A stretch of 64,000 nucleotides of DNA, taken from assembly GCA_025716815.1 (NCBI GenBank), contig JAIXMN010000020.1:248001-312000 (forward strand). The letters are read 5' to 3'. Shown one piece after another: positions 32,870 to 45,484 of this stretch; the first letter of the stretch is position 1, and every line of letters begins with the position of its first letter. The translations under genes were made by a program, and so were the position numbers. The notes beneath the pieces are model-generated. The model had not been told where the DNA came from and made no database searches. It worked only from the letters and a program-made list of their open reading frames with translations. Source of the DNA: Dichotomocladium elegans (Eukaryota > Mucoromycota > Mucoromycetes > Mucorales > Lichtheimiaceae).

Positions 32870-35357
32870 TTAAAGCTTAGCGGCCTGTTCGATCACTGCA
32901 GGCGTCTTCAAGCCGTCGTGGACGAGAGGCTTGATGTATTGCTCATAGCCATCGACGACGAGCGTATGGTTGAGAGGTTCGCGCTCAGCCATGTCAGTGT
33001 AGGCCTTGTAGACCTTGCCATCATAGCGGCCGAGTGCTGAGTGCAAAAAGTAGTCGGGCAAAGCAAAGGCGTCAACTAACGAGACGGCGTTGGGACGCAC
33101 CTGCTCCAGAAGCGCGATCACCTGGGTCTTGAGCATTTCAACCTGCTCAGACGAGAGGTATCCCGAGGTCAAAAAGTCAGCGACGTCTTTCTCCATGGTG
33201 TACAGCGCAAACAGCGAGGCCATCTTGCGCATCACCTCAAGAATGGGGCGGTTCTCGGCCTTGGCAAAGAAGGGATCATTCTGGAGCGACACGATGAAGG
33301 TGCGGACGAGAACGAACTGGCAATGGGCGCGCGAGATGCGATTGATCTCCACGAGCATCGAGTTCCACGAACGGCCCTGGCGGTCAATCTGCTCGGCAAC
33401 CTTCGCGATGCCGTAGGCCGCACGGAAGCCGAAGGCTGCGAGGATAAGCTCAGGGTTCAACAACTCGGCAGGGCTGGTGGCAGGGCACTTAGCCTTGGGG
33501 TTCTGGAGGAACTGGAGGAGGTAATTGACGGTGTGGTTATGCTCCGACACAGCGGCCTTGCCGGCAACGACATTGCGGAAGGACTTCAGCAGGTATCGCG
33601 CAGTCTGCTGGGTCAGGATGTAGTTGTCACCTTCCCACTAATGGGGGCTGTGTAAGCAAAAAAAAACCTAATGTCGTTTTTTCAACTCTTCGCGCGTTGA
33701 CTTACAGTGACGTTGGGAAGGTAATCCTGGTAAAACTGACCGAGGCCAGAGAACATGCTATAGCCATGACCACCGCAGGCTCGGCGACAGTCCTCGATGG
33801 CATCAATGGCCATGGTGGTTGTTAAGCTCTTGAGACCAGACGAGCTGGCATGGAGATCAGCGAGCAGATCAAAGTTACCCTTCGCCATTTCTTCCTGATT
33901 GAGGTTATACAGGCGCATCATCTCACGACCAGTGAAAAAGCAAGCATAGGAAGCAGCGACGATGGGTAAGAGACGGTACTGCTGCATGGTGTAGTCCAGC
34001 ACAGGCGTCTCAATGACCTTGTTATCCCATTTGCGAGGGTTGCCGGCGTCAACAAACTGTTTACGAATAGCCGAGTATCGGACAGCAATGGTAGCAGCTT
34101 TGGCCATGGCCAGACGGACGCCTGAAGATATGCAATACGCACATACGTTTTAACTCATGTCACTTTCCCCAGCCTCCGCAACGAAATCAACCAACCAACC
34201 CCCACAGTATTTATATCCGACTTACCGAGAACAATGTGGGCACGGACAAAGACCATGGTACCATATGAGAGCTTAGCATTTGGAGGCTTGATATACTCGC
34301 CCGAACCAGGCACAACCTTGCTGTATTTTGCCAGGAAGGCAATGTGAGGCACTCGGTAATGATCGAACATGACAAAACCATTATCAACAGAGTTAAAACC
34401 GAACTTGGGCCCAATATCGCCGACGGTGATGCCCTTGAGGGGGCGGTGGTCTTCAAGACTTCGGATCTGAACACAGAACGGATGGGGACCAAAATCCTTG
34501 CCGTTGAGAATGAGACGGGCCATAACGATGGCGTGATTGGCGGCTTTGCCAAGACCACCGATCCACCATTTGGCAGAGGAAAGAGTGGGTGAATGGATCT
34601 CGAACTCGTTGGTTTCGTTGATGTACGTGGCGGTGGTCTCGAGGCCTTGCACGTTGGAGCCGTGGCCAATCTTTGGTAAAGCAAGTCAGCAAAGACAAGT
34701 GTTGTCCGACCGCATGGGGCGGGGTTGAGGGATGGAAGATGATCAAATACCTCAGTCTGGGCATAGCAGCCGATGATGTGATGCTTCAGGGCAGGCTCGA
34801 GGAAGAGTTTCTTTTGCTCGGCCGTAGTTTGATTGCGAAGGGTTGGGATGAACATGTTGTTATGCAAGGTGAACTACGAAGGTTTGATAGTCAGTTGCGA
34901 TTCCGCCGGGCGACTTTAATTATTATTCCGCCTTTTTTTTCCCGCCAAAACTCACTGGTGTTGACTGGTCGAACATGAGGTTAGCAATGGAAACGTCGGT
35001 TTCATCCCAGTTATGTTCCCTATGCAATTCGCTCCATGAGTACGATTCGCATGCAGCTTAGCAGGGCACATACTTTGTGAGCTCGATCAGACGTTTCTCC
35101 TTCCACAGGCTCGATGTGATTTTTTCGTGTCGATCCTGGAAGTATCGACCGGATTTATCAAAAGCAGGCTCGGACTCGATGACTTCGAGAACCTTGTTCA
35201 TTTTATCGAGATACTCCTCGGTGTACATAAATTTTGACAGCTCTTTAACATCAAACGTGCCCTTCGCGCGCTCGCTGGCCAGGAGTAGATCACCGTCAGG
35301 TCCAGCCGGTGGGAGTGCGGGAAACCGAGTAGCGACTTTGTTGTTGAAGGAGGCCAT
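32870..35357 (-). CDS. POX1: Peroxisomal acyl-CoA oxidase
   Basis: FAD enzyme for the first step of peroxisomal fatty-acid beta-oxidation; makes trans-2-enoyl-CoA and H2O2. Six exons on the minus strand: 35357-35074, 35019-34956, 34873-34751, 34670-34226, 34121-33706, 33637-32870, all introns GT-AG; 699 residues, usual for the family. Blocks: FTLHNNMFIPTLRNQTT, GCYAQTE then IGHGSNVQGLETTATY (FAD/substrate site), WWIGGLGKAANHAIVMARL, FGFNSVDNGFVMFDHYRVP, RRACGGHGYSMFSGLGQFYQ (catalytic region of the C-terminal half), WEGDNYILTQQTARYLLKS. It ends in AKL, a type 1 peroxisomal targeting signal. No lesion seen; the function call is secure. Confidence 0.96.
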
Positions 35358-36132
35358 TTGCGTTTAAGGCTGCAGCTTGTTCTACGTGGAAAGAGAAGAG
35401 AAGATAACGTGTAGAGCGGTAAAAGCGTGAAGGGGTTTTTATGGAAAGCGGGCTGTCAAAATTATTTCGGTTTACTAATGCGCATCAGGCTCAGCTTTGA
35501 GCGACCATTCTCCTCCACCTCTCCCCCCCCCCGATTTCGCTGTGTCAGCAGAAACTGCCTCTCCCCCCAAACCCACATGCCATGACTATCAAACATGGAC
35601 GTGTTGAAACCTCATGAATCCCACTTGCCCGGAGACGAAGCATTCATCGCATTGGATCTCTGAAGTTTATCTTCTCTTCTCGCCTATGCAATCACGTGCA
35701 AGCGTACTTTGATTTCTTCATGATGGTCTAACACCCCGCATTAGCATTTTTCATGTCTTGTGTGACCCGCTTGCTTGTTTACCTTTCCAGGGCTCAAAAT
35801 CATTGGATTCGCATGGTTTCATATTCGCCAGAGCTTAAACACTTCCGATCGGTATCGCCCATCCCATTCAGTTATCTATCTTCCTATATGCTCCAGGTAG
35901 GGGCCGGGGGACTCCCTTATTCGCACCGGTTGTATTTTCCCCCACAAGATATCTCTCTCACACCGTTCGTAGCAAGTACAATGCTAATTTCTTGTCCGTT
36001 AAAAAATGTCCGACCGGGTAAAGAACACAAACAATATTCAAAGTACAGCCAGATTGGAGAAGTTCATCGCTCCACCCAATAAATTTTTCAACGGTTGCAC
36101 TGAGATTTTTTTTTTCGTCCCACTATCCCAAC
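35358..36132. other. Upstream region of acyl-CoA oxidase, no gene seen
   Basis: The first about 250 bp should be the oxidase promoter. There is a C-tract at about 35523-35532. From 36133 the inverted repeat X starts. Confidence 0.45.
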
Positions 36133-38353
36133 CACATTGAGCTGGTGGTGGAACTCTATGCTTATATGGGAATTTGATTATAACACCTGATCTCGAGGCT
36201 GACAGTGCCTGCCGCTATATCGCGCGCTCAATGTATAGCCGATTGGCCTTGAGCATATGCATTTCACAATAAGTGATCCCATTTCATGCTACATACACCG
36301 TTCTTTAGAATAACATAATAGCAGCGATAGGATCCAGGGATGACTGGCGTCTTTTTGCAGGATAGATATTTTCATCTCATGATCGTGATCAGAAGGTATA
36401 TTTGTATCCTCTTTCCCTACTTCAGGATGTTACTGCCGTTGATTTGAGTTGATCATCCAACGTATTGGCTGCAATTGCAGAGGTCTATCTAACACCATGT
36501 ACTAAATTGCTCGATGGATGTTGTGACTCTATTTTTTAACAGAAGGATCTTTTGATCCATTCCTTGTACCATCATAGAGTACTAAATCTATGCTGGACCT
36601 TTACAGCACTGGATTTTACGTATAGGATCAAATCCTTCAATCCCTTATCACATCTAAGGGCATGGCCTGTAAGAGATCAATGCTTTTATTTTCATGCCAA
36701 TATGCAAAAATCAACAATAGTCATTCTCAGTAACACTCAAACTTGAGAATCAGATCAATATAATGAATTATTCCTCACAAAGGCAGCTCTTGCGAAAAGC
36801 AAAAGTGACAATTTAAATGTGTTTTATAGCTACAGCGTACGGCTACGGTAAATTATCAGTCATCCCGATTTCTACCACGTCATCAATCAATTATTGTGGA
36901 CATACAATGATTGACTATGGAGAGTTACAGGACGGCAAGAAGCTTGCAGGCAACAGTGGTACCGGAGCATGACTCGATGTTTTTGGCCAGGCTACGGTTC
37001 CTTTACAACGATCTCACAATATTTGCTGCGAGACATGTCCACGCCCTTTGCTCTCAAGCTGAACGCCGAACAGCATTGCCTTCATCCCTAATAGCCAGTA
37101 TGAACATTAATTGATTGATACTTGGCAGTACAAAACAGACTATGAAGACGTACCGCATATTTGCATGTTCATGACACGCAGCTTCTGCGCCCGCTTCCGA
37201 TCCAACTTGCACACCTTCGCCAGCTGATCGATGATGCATTTGCCCTCCAGCATCACCTTGGCCCCGTCGGAGATGGTTTTGCGACTGATGTCGCCGTTCT
37301 TTGCAAACTCGATCTTGGCGAGGTCGTACAGCGTGTGATTTTTGCTGTCAAAATATTGCAGGACAAGGCACATGATGTTCGAGTCTACACATTGCATTAA
37401 CACCTGTAAAGATCAGAGGCGATATCGTCCGTTACGGTATTACTTGAGCGAGCAGATGCGGTATATTTGTCGTTCGTACGTTGTGGACGCTAGAGCGATC
37501 AGCTTCAGACTATCCAGGAATCGCTCTTCAGGGTCAAGGTTGAGCTGTGCAGACGTAGGATTAGTTTCCATATCGCAATGCTCCACCTAAATCTTAGTGA
37601 CCTTCATATGGCTCGCGACATTCGCAGCCATCGCGCCGTCGTCAGTAACATATACGGAACCGTATTGGTTTTCGGCTTGGAAAAGTGAGAATTCGTTATC
37701 GTCGGCATCAATATAATTAGCTGTGTCTTCTGACAGTGTAATTACTGACTTTTACTCCAGACTAATATAACACGCAAAAACAATTAAACTGCGGCATTCT
37801 GAACCTCTGCTTTATATCTTACAAGCAAATTGCCTTCTCTAACATTCCCATGGATGAATATCGTGGATATGCAGCTTCAGCCTTTCTGTGGAGCATAGCG
37901 ACAATGTCCCCGGTCTTATGCGGATGGATTTGGTAAGTTTCTGTTAAGGCAAGTGTATGTATCATTACTTACCCGTGCTACCTTCGCCAATTGTGGAAGT
38001 TGTGCTAAATCATTGTTCAAGCTTGCTCAAACAAGAGCTTTCGTTTGCGAGACAAATGGATCTTTAAGAGCAAGTTCTTCTTCTTCTCGCGCTCGGATAT
38101 ATTGTTGAATTGCGTTGGTCCTATGCTCACAATAAAAATTTAACTTTTGGGAATTAAGTACGGAGCAGGAACCATACATTGTCACTGGGTTACAAATTAA
38201 TATGATTTGGGTTGCTTGAAGGGAATTGTTACGGACAACCCACCTCCCAGAGACAAAAATACATCCACATTTGTATTTCTTCAAATTCAGCGTAACCGCA
38301 CCAGAAGGTCGTCCACAAGAGCTAGTTGTTCCCTTAGAGCAGATTATCCCCAA
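36133..38353 (-). pseudogene. Repeat copy X: damaged member of the unknown multicopy gene family
   Basis: Minus-strand relative of copy Y. An N-terminal piece (38353-38027) includes KKYKCGCIFVSGRWVVRN and IRAREEEELAL; further blocks are KAEAAYPRYSSMGM, TLSEDTANYIDADDNE, and, at 37403-37140, LVLQYFDSKNHTLYDLAKIE and DGAKVMLEGKCIIDQLAKVC. About 270 bp that join these parts in copies Y and Z are missing: the sequence jumps at 37375-37380 from the exon with CTCGAACA directly into TGCCTTGTCCTGC. After the last exon the coding part is lost; the flank 36133-37100 is shared, inverted, with copy Z (47700-48601). Confidence 0.7.
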
Positions 38354-38773
38354 GAGTAGGTATACTAAATGTGGACCTCAATGTGATAGGTTACTGAAAG
38401 CTTAAATTGAAATGCAAGAGGAGTACGCAGCACCAGTGCTGTGATCTGTAAAGGTCGAGGCGCTAGACCGACATATGGATGAAGGAGGAAATGAAGTGGA
38501 GGAGGGCGGACAGGGCAAGACATAAGCAAGAGAAACGGAATGACCGAGGCCAAGGGACTAGGGAGTGAGAGGGAAGCGACGGTAACAAACTGATGTCTAT
38601 TATTACTGGATAGGTGTGGGATATAAATATATATTTATTGCAATTCTGAGGAATGAAATTGATGGGAAATAAAGAAGATAGGTGATAGATTAATGATCAC
38701 CGCAATAGCAGAAACAACTTAGTGTAAAAGCGTACGAATAATAATTAAAACCACGGCTTAGATGGAGAATATC

Positions 38774-38974
38774 TTATATGCTTATGACACTATCATCCTC
38801 GTTTTCATCGTCCTCGACGGGAGTCAGAGCTTGGGAAATAGACTTGACGTTCTTCGCAACATTGTTAAGATTTTTAATCGATAGCGTTCGCGAAACGGTC
38901 TTGCTAGGATTCCCCTTGCCCATCATATCATATGCTTCTATAACAGGAGGAAGTGTTGTAGCCCTATTGCTCAT
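38774..38974 (-). CDS. Short unknown ORF with an acidic end
   Basis: 66 codons: begins MSNRATTLPPVIEAYDMMGK and ends TPVEDDENEDDSVISI. Its start lies at the edge of the dispersed repeat R2, as the corresponding short frame does at R1. No family recognised. It could be the last exon or a scrap of a transposon gene. Confidence 0.25.
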   Translation of the reverse strand: MSNRATTLPPVIEAYDMMGKGNPSKTVSRTLSIKNLNNVAKNVKSISQALTPVEDDENEDDSVISI

Positions 38975-39240
38975 GACATTGCGCTTCTACAGACAGTGCT
39001 GAGCAAGGTTCCCGAACTTATCCACCTCTTCTCCAAACACGAATCGGCTCTCTTCGAATCCCAACATTATGAAGCCCACTAACTAGCAATAGTAGAAGAA
39101 TAACGCTCGATGGCTACCGCTTGTATAGCCGCTACCACTTTGCCTGAAAATCGTAAAAAGAGAGTTGTTTTGATTCAATAAAGACGATCCCGTCTCAAAG
39201 ATTCGATTTGCTCCCATGGCTTTTATACCTGCAACTAACC
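38960..39240 (-). repeat. Dispersed repeat R2 (inverted copy of R1)
   Basis: Reverse complement matches 24776-25075 block by block at roughly 75-80 percent by eye, including CAAGCGGTAGCCATCGAGCG and TGTAGAAGCGCAATGTCATG. Confidence 0.75.
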
Positions 39241-39931
39241 TTCTATCCACCACAGGAGGTACCATGGGTCATACAACCTTGATCTTGCGGGAAAGATCAA
39301 ACGAAACATAATGCCAAGCGCCTGCAAAGCACATTGCAATGGGCAAGGGAGGGTTGGCCGATCCCATGGTGCTGATGTGGAGAGATAGGAAGAGTTGTCA
39401 AGGCTGGGAATGGCCATCTGAGTAGACAGCTATTGGTGTACCACAGGTGTCAGCAGCAATCTACGCACAATCTAGGGTATTAAACCAGTATTCCAAGGGG
39501 CTGTATCATGGGATGACGCCCGTGCTCTGGTTCTCTGTCAGAGCATACTGGATTATTCATAACTTCTATAACCAGCCTAAAACGCCTGAAGTAAGTACGG
39601 TATACATCGATACCCATGGTAACACAGGAGTACATTTCGCCTTTCACCTCCATGAATCTGTTTTAATCGCCTTTGAAACAATGCACAATAACTCGAAACC
39701 CACAGAACCTATCGTTCTTGATCGAAATAACCGGAAGAAAGACGGCAGCAGGGAGATCCGGATGCATAAAGAAGGTTTAAGCTTTTGGCTCAACTTCGGC
39801 TCTTTGTTCTTCTTCCTATAATTCATATAATACAGTTTGTGAGGTAAATGCCTTTTATATACCACGTAAAAATATTATTAATAGACCTCTTATTGTATTC
39901 CTCTAGGATATGGTCCCCGAGATCCTTTGTT
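39241..39931. other. One unassigned open frame (39447-39821, +), otherwise nothing
   Basis: A 124-codon plus frame (starts MSAAIYAQSRVLNQYSKGLY) with mixed composition and no family I know. It is not clearly coding. Confidence 0.25.
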
Positions 39932-42100
39932 AGCGATGCGCATTACCTTCACAAAGCCTGTAGCCATCCGTGTCAAACCAGAGCGCAGTCCCAGGGCTCA
40001 AGGCCTACACCCGAGTTATTGCCCCAACACCCTCCCTAATATAAGGCATACGCTGAATTAGTATGCGTGCTTGAGCCAATGAATTTGTATCGCTGCACAT
40101 TACCTTAACAAAGTCGTGTAGCATTCCGTGTCAAACCAGAGCGCAGTCCCAGGGCTCAAGGCCTACACCCGAATTATTGCCCCAGCAGCGCATCCGCTTG
40201 CAAGAGCTACATACCATGCCGTGCACACAGAAAGAATGTCAGGGCTCAAGGCCTACACCCGAATTATTGCCCCAACATCCTCCCTAATATAAGGCATACG
40301 TTGAATTAGTATGGAAGTGTTTGAGCCAATGAATTTGTATCGCTGCACATTACCTTAACAAAGTCGTGTAGCTATCCGTGCCAACGCAGAGCGCAATCCC
40401 AGGGCTCAAGGCCTACACCCGAATTATTGCCCCAGCAGCGCATCCGCTTGCAAGAGCTACATACCATGCCGTGCACACAGAAAGAATGCCAGGGCTCAAG
40501 GCCTACACCCGAATTATTGCCCCAACACCCTCTCTAATATAAGGCATACGCTGGATTAGTATGCGTGCTTGAGCCAATGAATTTGTATCGCTGCACATTA
40601 CCTTAACAAAGTCGTGTAGCTATCCGTGCCAACGCAGAGCGCATAGCCAGGGCTCAAGGCCTACACCCGAATTATTGCCCCAGCAGCGCATCCGCTTGCA
40701 AGAGCTACATACCATGCCGTGCACACAGAAAGAATGCCAGGGCTCAAGGCCTACACCCGAATTATTGCCCCAACACCCTCTCTAATATAAGGCATACGCT
40801 GGATTAGTATGCGTGCTTGAGCCAATGAATTTGCATCGCTGCACATTACCTTAACAAAGTCGTGTAGCTATCCGTGCCAACGCAGAGCGCAATCCCAGGG
40901 CTCAAGGCCTACACCCGAATTATTGCCCCAGCAGCGCATCCGCTTGCAAGAGCTACATACCATGCCGTGCACACAGAAAGAATGCCAGGGCTCAAGGCCT
41001 ACACCCGAATTATTGCCCCAACATCCTCCCTAATATAAGGCATACGTTGAATTAGTATGGAAATGTTTGAGCCAATGAATTTGTATCGCTGCACATTACC
41101 TTAACAAAGTCGTGTAGCCATTCGTGCCAACGCAGAGCGCAATCCCAGGGCTCAAGGCCTACACCCGAATTATTGCCCCAGCAGCGCATCCGCTTGCAAG
41201 AGCTACATACCATGCCGTGCACACAGAAAGAATGCCAGGGCTCAAGGCCTACACCCGAATTATTGCCCCAACACCCTCTCTAATATAAGGCATACGCTGG
41301 ATTAATATGCGTGCTTGAGCCAATGAATTTGCATCGCTGCACATTACCTTAACAAAGTCGTGTAGCTATCCGTGCCAACGCAGAGCGCAATCCCAGGGCT
41401 CAAGGCCTACACCCGAATTATTGCCCCAGCAGCGCATCCGCTTGCAAGAGCTACATACCATGCCGTGCACACAGAAAGAATGCCAGGGCTCAAGGCCTAC
41501 ACCCGAATTATTGCCCCAACATCCTCCCTAATATAAGGCATACGTTGAATTAGTATGGAAGTGTTTGAGCCAATGAATTTGTATCGATGCACATTACCTT
41601 AACAAAGTCGTGTAGCCATTCGTGCCAACGCAGAGCGCAATCCCAGGGCTCAAGGCCTACACCCGAATTATTGCCCCAGCAGCGCATCCGCTTGCAAGAG
41701 CTACATACCATGCCGTGCACACAGAAAGAATGCCAGGGCTCAAGGCCTACACCCGAATTATTGCCCCAACATCCTCCCTAATATAAGGCATACGTTGAAT
41801 TAGTATGAGTGTTTCAGGCAATGAATTTGTATCGATGCACATTACCTAACAAAGTCGTGTAGCCGTTCAAGCCAACGCAGAGCTCAGTGAAAGTGTGCAA
41901 GGTTTACAGCCGAATTATTGTCCCATCACGCTTATTGTTGTAGCGCGGACGTCGAATTAATATGGAAGAGCGCAAGTCTATGAATCTCTATGGTTGCACA
42001 GTACCTTAGCAAAGCGGTGTAGTTTTTCAAGTAAGCGCAGAGCTCAAGGCCTGTATCTGAATTATTGTTCGGACAACGTACCCGTTTGTATGAGCGAAAA
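39932..42100. repeat. Satellite array, 248/250-bp unit with an internal duplicated motif
   Basis: The block GAATTTGTATCGCTGCACAT recurs at 40081, 40331, 40579, 40827, 41077, 41325, 41575 and 41823, i.e. steps of 250, 248, 248, 250, 248, 250 and 248 bp. Each unit contains the motif CCAGGGCTCAAGGCCTACAC..ATTATTGCCCCA twice. Two unit types alternate irregularly: 'CACCCTCTCTAA...GCTGGATTAG' and 'CATCCTCCCTAA...GTTGAATTAG'. The first unit is truncated and the last ones decay from about 41850. Units differ by few bases, so the array has been homogenised. Confidence 0.95.
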
Positions 42101-43801
42101 AGCATGCTGCTGGAGTAGTAAACAACGAGAGGAATTTAGGTCTTCACTTGAATTATCACACCTATATACTCAGCATTATCAGCCTTATAGAACGTGGGAA
42201 GGTAATTGTTGGGTGTGTTTAGAGTAGAATTACCTGAATGAAACGCTTTTAGGGTTTGTTTCAATCGAGAAGCTTATACCGTATAGGAGAATGATAGTGG
42301 CTATGCGCTTTAACATTGAACGGTGATTTGTTTTGTACATTGCCAGACGGAATGTTTGTTGCACATTGTCTTCAAACATAGTAGTATAGGTATTTGAAAG
42401 TATATATAGTCAAACCGTTGTGCATTATATTTCTTGAATGGACCGCAGCATCCATGCTAGAATGAAGTTGGTAGAGTATGAGGTTCTTACCTAACATTTT
42501 TTGAGGTCCGAGGGCGGCCTTTGAAATACGATAATGCCGAATAGCAGATTGGGAGCCGTGTGAAGGGGGATAACCAGCGGTCTTACTGAACATTATGTAT
42601 TTATCACTCGGCTTTGGAGCTGTTGTGAGATTATTATAATAGTAACCGAAAATATGTGAAAAATGCTTCAGGCTGATAGACGCTCGGTTTGTGCTAACTG
42701 GTACGACTTCATGACGGTTGAAAAGTGCCCAGTCTAGCGTGTGTCTGGTGTATATAATATAAATGTCCATCAAGTTGTATTCGGACGGATACTTTTACAA
42801 AATCCGAAGAAGGCAAGCTTGTTGTTGCTGCGGAATGTGTGGTTTGGAAAGGTTGATATCGGTCTAGCTGGCAAATGCACGAAGGATGGTAATCTCCCGG
42901 AGCTGGAGGAGATCGTGGGAACTTTTTTCCACAATGCGAAGAGGACCAAGTGACCAGTTAAACTAGCTCAAAAAGGTTAGAAACCTGGACTCGGAGGAGT
43001 GCGAGTAGCTCGATGCTGCGCTCCCTATAAACCGGCTCCTTGGAGGGCCTGTTCGGTATCCGGTCTACAGAATGCCCGGACATTGGCTGGATACGGACGT
43101 GGCGACGGCCAAAACCGCCCGGGATATCGAGGATCCGGTTTGCAGACGTTCAGATTAAGCGAGCAACTACTGTATTACATGCCGTCAAAACGGAAGCGAA
43201 GGATGATTTTTATCAGAGGGAGACTGTAAACCCATGACATATTTCGTGCGGGTAGAAAAACAGCGATGGGAATCTGTGTGCCACCCGCGTGGCCCCTCCG
43301 TGGGCCGCCTGTTATAGTGATAGAGTTTATATCGAGTAAATCGTTATGCCGGGCCTTGCCTAGTTTACATTGTGGGCGAGAGACGAAACCAACTTTACTC
43401 ACAAACAATGGATTCCTTTGACCTTCCTGAGCATATTGATGGGTGGTACTATTCCCTTTGCCGTTGTCGATATGAGTCTGGCTGGCCTGCCTTCACGCCA
43501 CCATATATATCGACGTTCTTCGGATCAAGCATTTGCTTGACCATTAAAGGAAAGTAAATAAGAAACTGAGAAATGACAGAAGAGCATGACCACTCATCAC
43601 CTCGTTATGGAAAATGGTCTGGCCTATGCGGAGGCAACAACCAACCACGTGTATAAGAAAACAATATGCATACAACACTGAAGATAGCAAACGGGTGTGC
43701 TGCGGAGATATAAGCACCATCGCGTTTTCAAGCAACAGAATATCCCTTTCTTCCCTAGTGAACGATGTATGATTGTTGCTTCGTGATTGATTGATTTCCA
43801 G
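42101..43801. other. No certain gene; possible 5' exons of copy Y
   Basis: Frames at 42741-42953 (+), 42999-43237 (+) and 42773-42372 (-) resemble nothing I know. A plus frame from ATG 43408 (MDSFDLPEHIDGWYYSLCRC) may be an upstream exon of the gene copy that follows, but I could not find splice sites that settle it. Confidence 0.3.
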
Positions 43802-45484
43802 GTGCTAAGTTTTTGCCGCGAGCATAGGTCTGACAAATTCACAACATATCTCAAAATGCGAGAGGAAGAAGAGCTTGCTCTTCTGACCGCCCTATCGCGT
43901 AAGCGAAAGCTCTTGTTTGAGCAGGCATTCGCCCAAGATGTGGCAGAATCGTCACAATCAGCGAAGGTAGCACGGGTAAGTATGATACATATACTTTTTC
44001 AGCAGGGTTTTACGAAATGCATTCGCAGCAGGCTAGGGACGTTGTCACTCTGTTGCGCAGGAAGGCGGAAGCTGCCCACCCGCAATATTCTTCTTTGGGG
44101 ATGCGTAACAAGGCTATTTGCTAGTAAGAATTAAGAGAGATTTCCAGAATGCAGCAGTTTAATTGTTTTCACACGTTATATTAGCCTAGCGTACAACTCA
44201 GTAATTGCACTGTCAGAAGACACGGCTAATTACACTGATGTTGATTATAGCGAGATCGCAGCTCTCCAAGCCGAAAACGAGTATGGATCGGTAGATGTTG
44301 CTGACAATAGCGCGATGGCTGCGAATGTCACAACACATATGAAGGTCCGTAAGGTTTATGTGGAGTACTGCGATATGAAGATTAACATACGCCTATACAG
44401 CTCAACCTTAACCCCGAAGAGCTATTCCTGGACAGCCTGAAGCTGATCCCTCTAGCATCCACCCCCTACGAGCGGCAAATATACCGCATTTACTCGCTCA
44501 AGTAATACCCTATAGACTATGTCCCTTCTGATATTTACAGGTGCTAATGCAGGGCATAGACTCGAGCAACACGCCTACAGACAGGATGAGGTCAATAACT
44601 GGCGCAACATGACAGAAACAGATGTCATCGCCCATTTTTACACGCCAATTCTCGGCATTATATTCGAAAACTCGCCTCTCCATTATCGACTGTAAGCTTA
44701 CAAAGAATCTGCGCTTCCATTATCCTTAACATGTGTTGATTTCTAGTGGCGAATCAGAGAACAACGAGAGCAAGGAGGCAGCAAAAGTACGAGAGCTGTG
44801 TGATGGCCGTTCGGCTTTCAAAGCTGACATGTGCCTTGTCCTGCAATATTTTGACAGCAAAAAGCACACACTCTACGACCTTGCCAAGATCGAGTTTGCT
44901 AAGAACGGCGACATCCGTCGCAAAACCATCTCCGACGGGGCCAAGGTGATGCTGGAGGGCAAGTGCATCATTGACCAACTGGTGAAGGTGTGCAAGTTGG
45001 ATTGGAAGCGGGCGCAGAAGCTGCGTGTCATGAACATGCAAGTATGCGGTAAGTTTTCGTAGTTTTGTTTTCTACTGCCAAGTATCAATCAATTAATGTT
45101 CATACTGGCTATTAGGGATGAAGGCGATGCTGTTCGGCGTGCAGCTTGAGAGCAAAGGACGTGGGTATGTCTCCCAACAAATCGGCCAGACGTTGAGATT
45201 CCCAACGTCGCCCAAGCACCTGCCAGTCTTCATCAAAGACGTATTACCGTACTTATACCTTCTAAAGGTAAATTCATAACATCTATCTCGAATCGTTTCT
45301 CACGTTAATGAATGATAATAACAGGAAACCGCCGAACTGAACGCAGAGATTCTGCAACACGAATTAAATCGTGATATCAGCAAGTACGGTGATAGATCAC
45401 CAGAAATTATGGGATCATATATCAAGGAAACATGGCTGGGCCCGAAACAGTCGAATCAGACAAAGGTGCCCCCTTTTCCTGAAA
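43802..45484 (+). CDS. Repeat copy Y: most complete member of an unknown multicopy gene family
   Basis: Conserved blocks on the plus strand, in order: KMREEEELALLTALSRKRKL (43802-43975); AEAAHPQYSSLGMRNKAIC (to about 44122); TANYTDVDYSEIAALQAENE; LNLNPEELFLDSLKLIPLAS (44401-44503); VNNWRNMTETDVIAHFYTPI (about 44584-44692); GESENNESKEAAK with LVLQYFDSKKHTLYDLAKIE and DGAKVMLEGKCIIDQLVKVC (44750-45048); LFGVQLESKGRGYVSQQIGQ (to about 45268); ETAELNAEILQHELNRDISK (to about 45484). Most joins have GT-AG sites; two around 43976-44190 do not resolve in frame, so it may be decayed. I recall similar repeated proteins of unknown function in Mucoromycota, but no name. The (D)...(K...LEGK) pattern resembles nothing catalytic that I can confirm. 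Confidence 0.55.

Noticed and set aside
39932..41850. CRISPR-like array of 36-bp repeats
   Set aside because: The 'spacers' are themselves repeated from unit to unit, so it is a 248/250-bp satellite with an internal duplication, in a eukaryotic context without cas genes.
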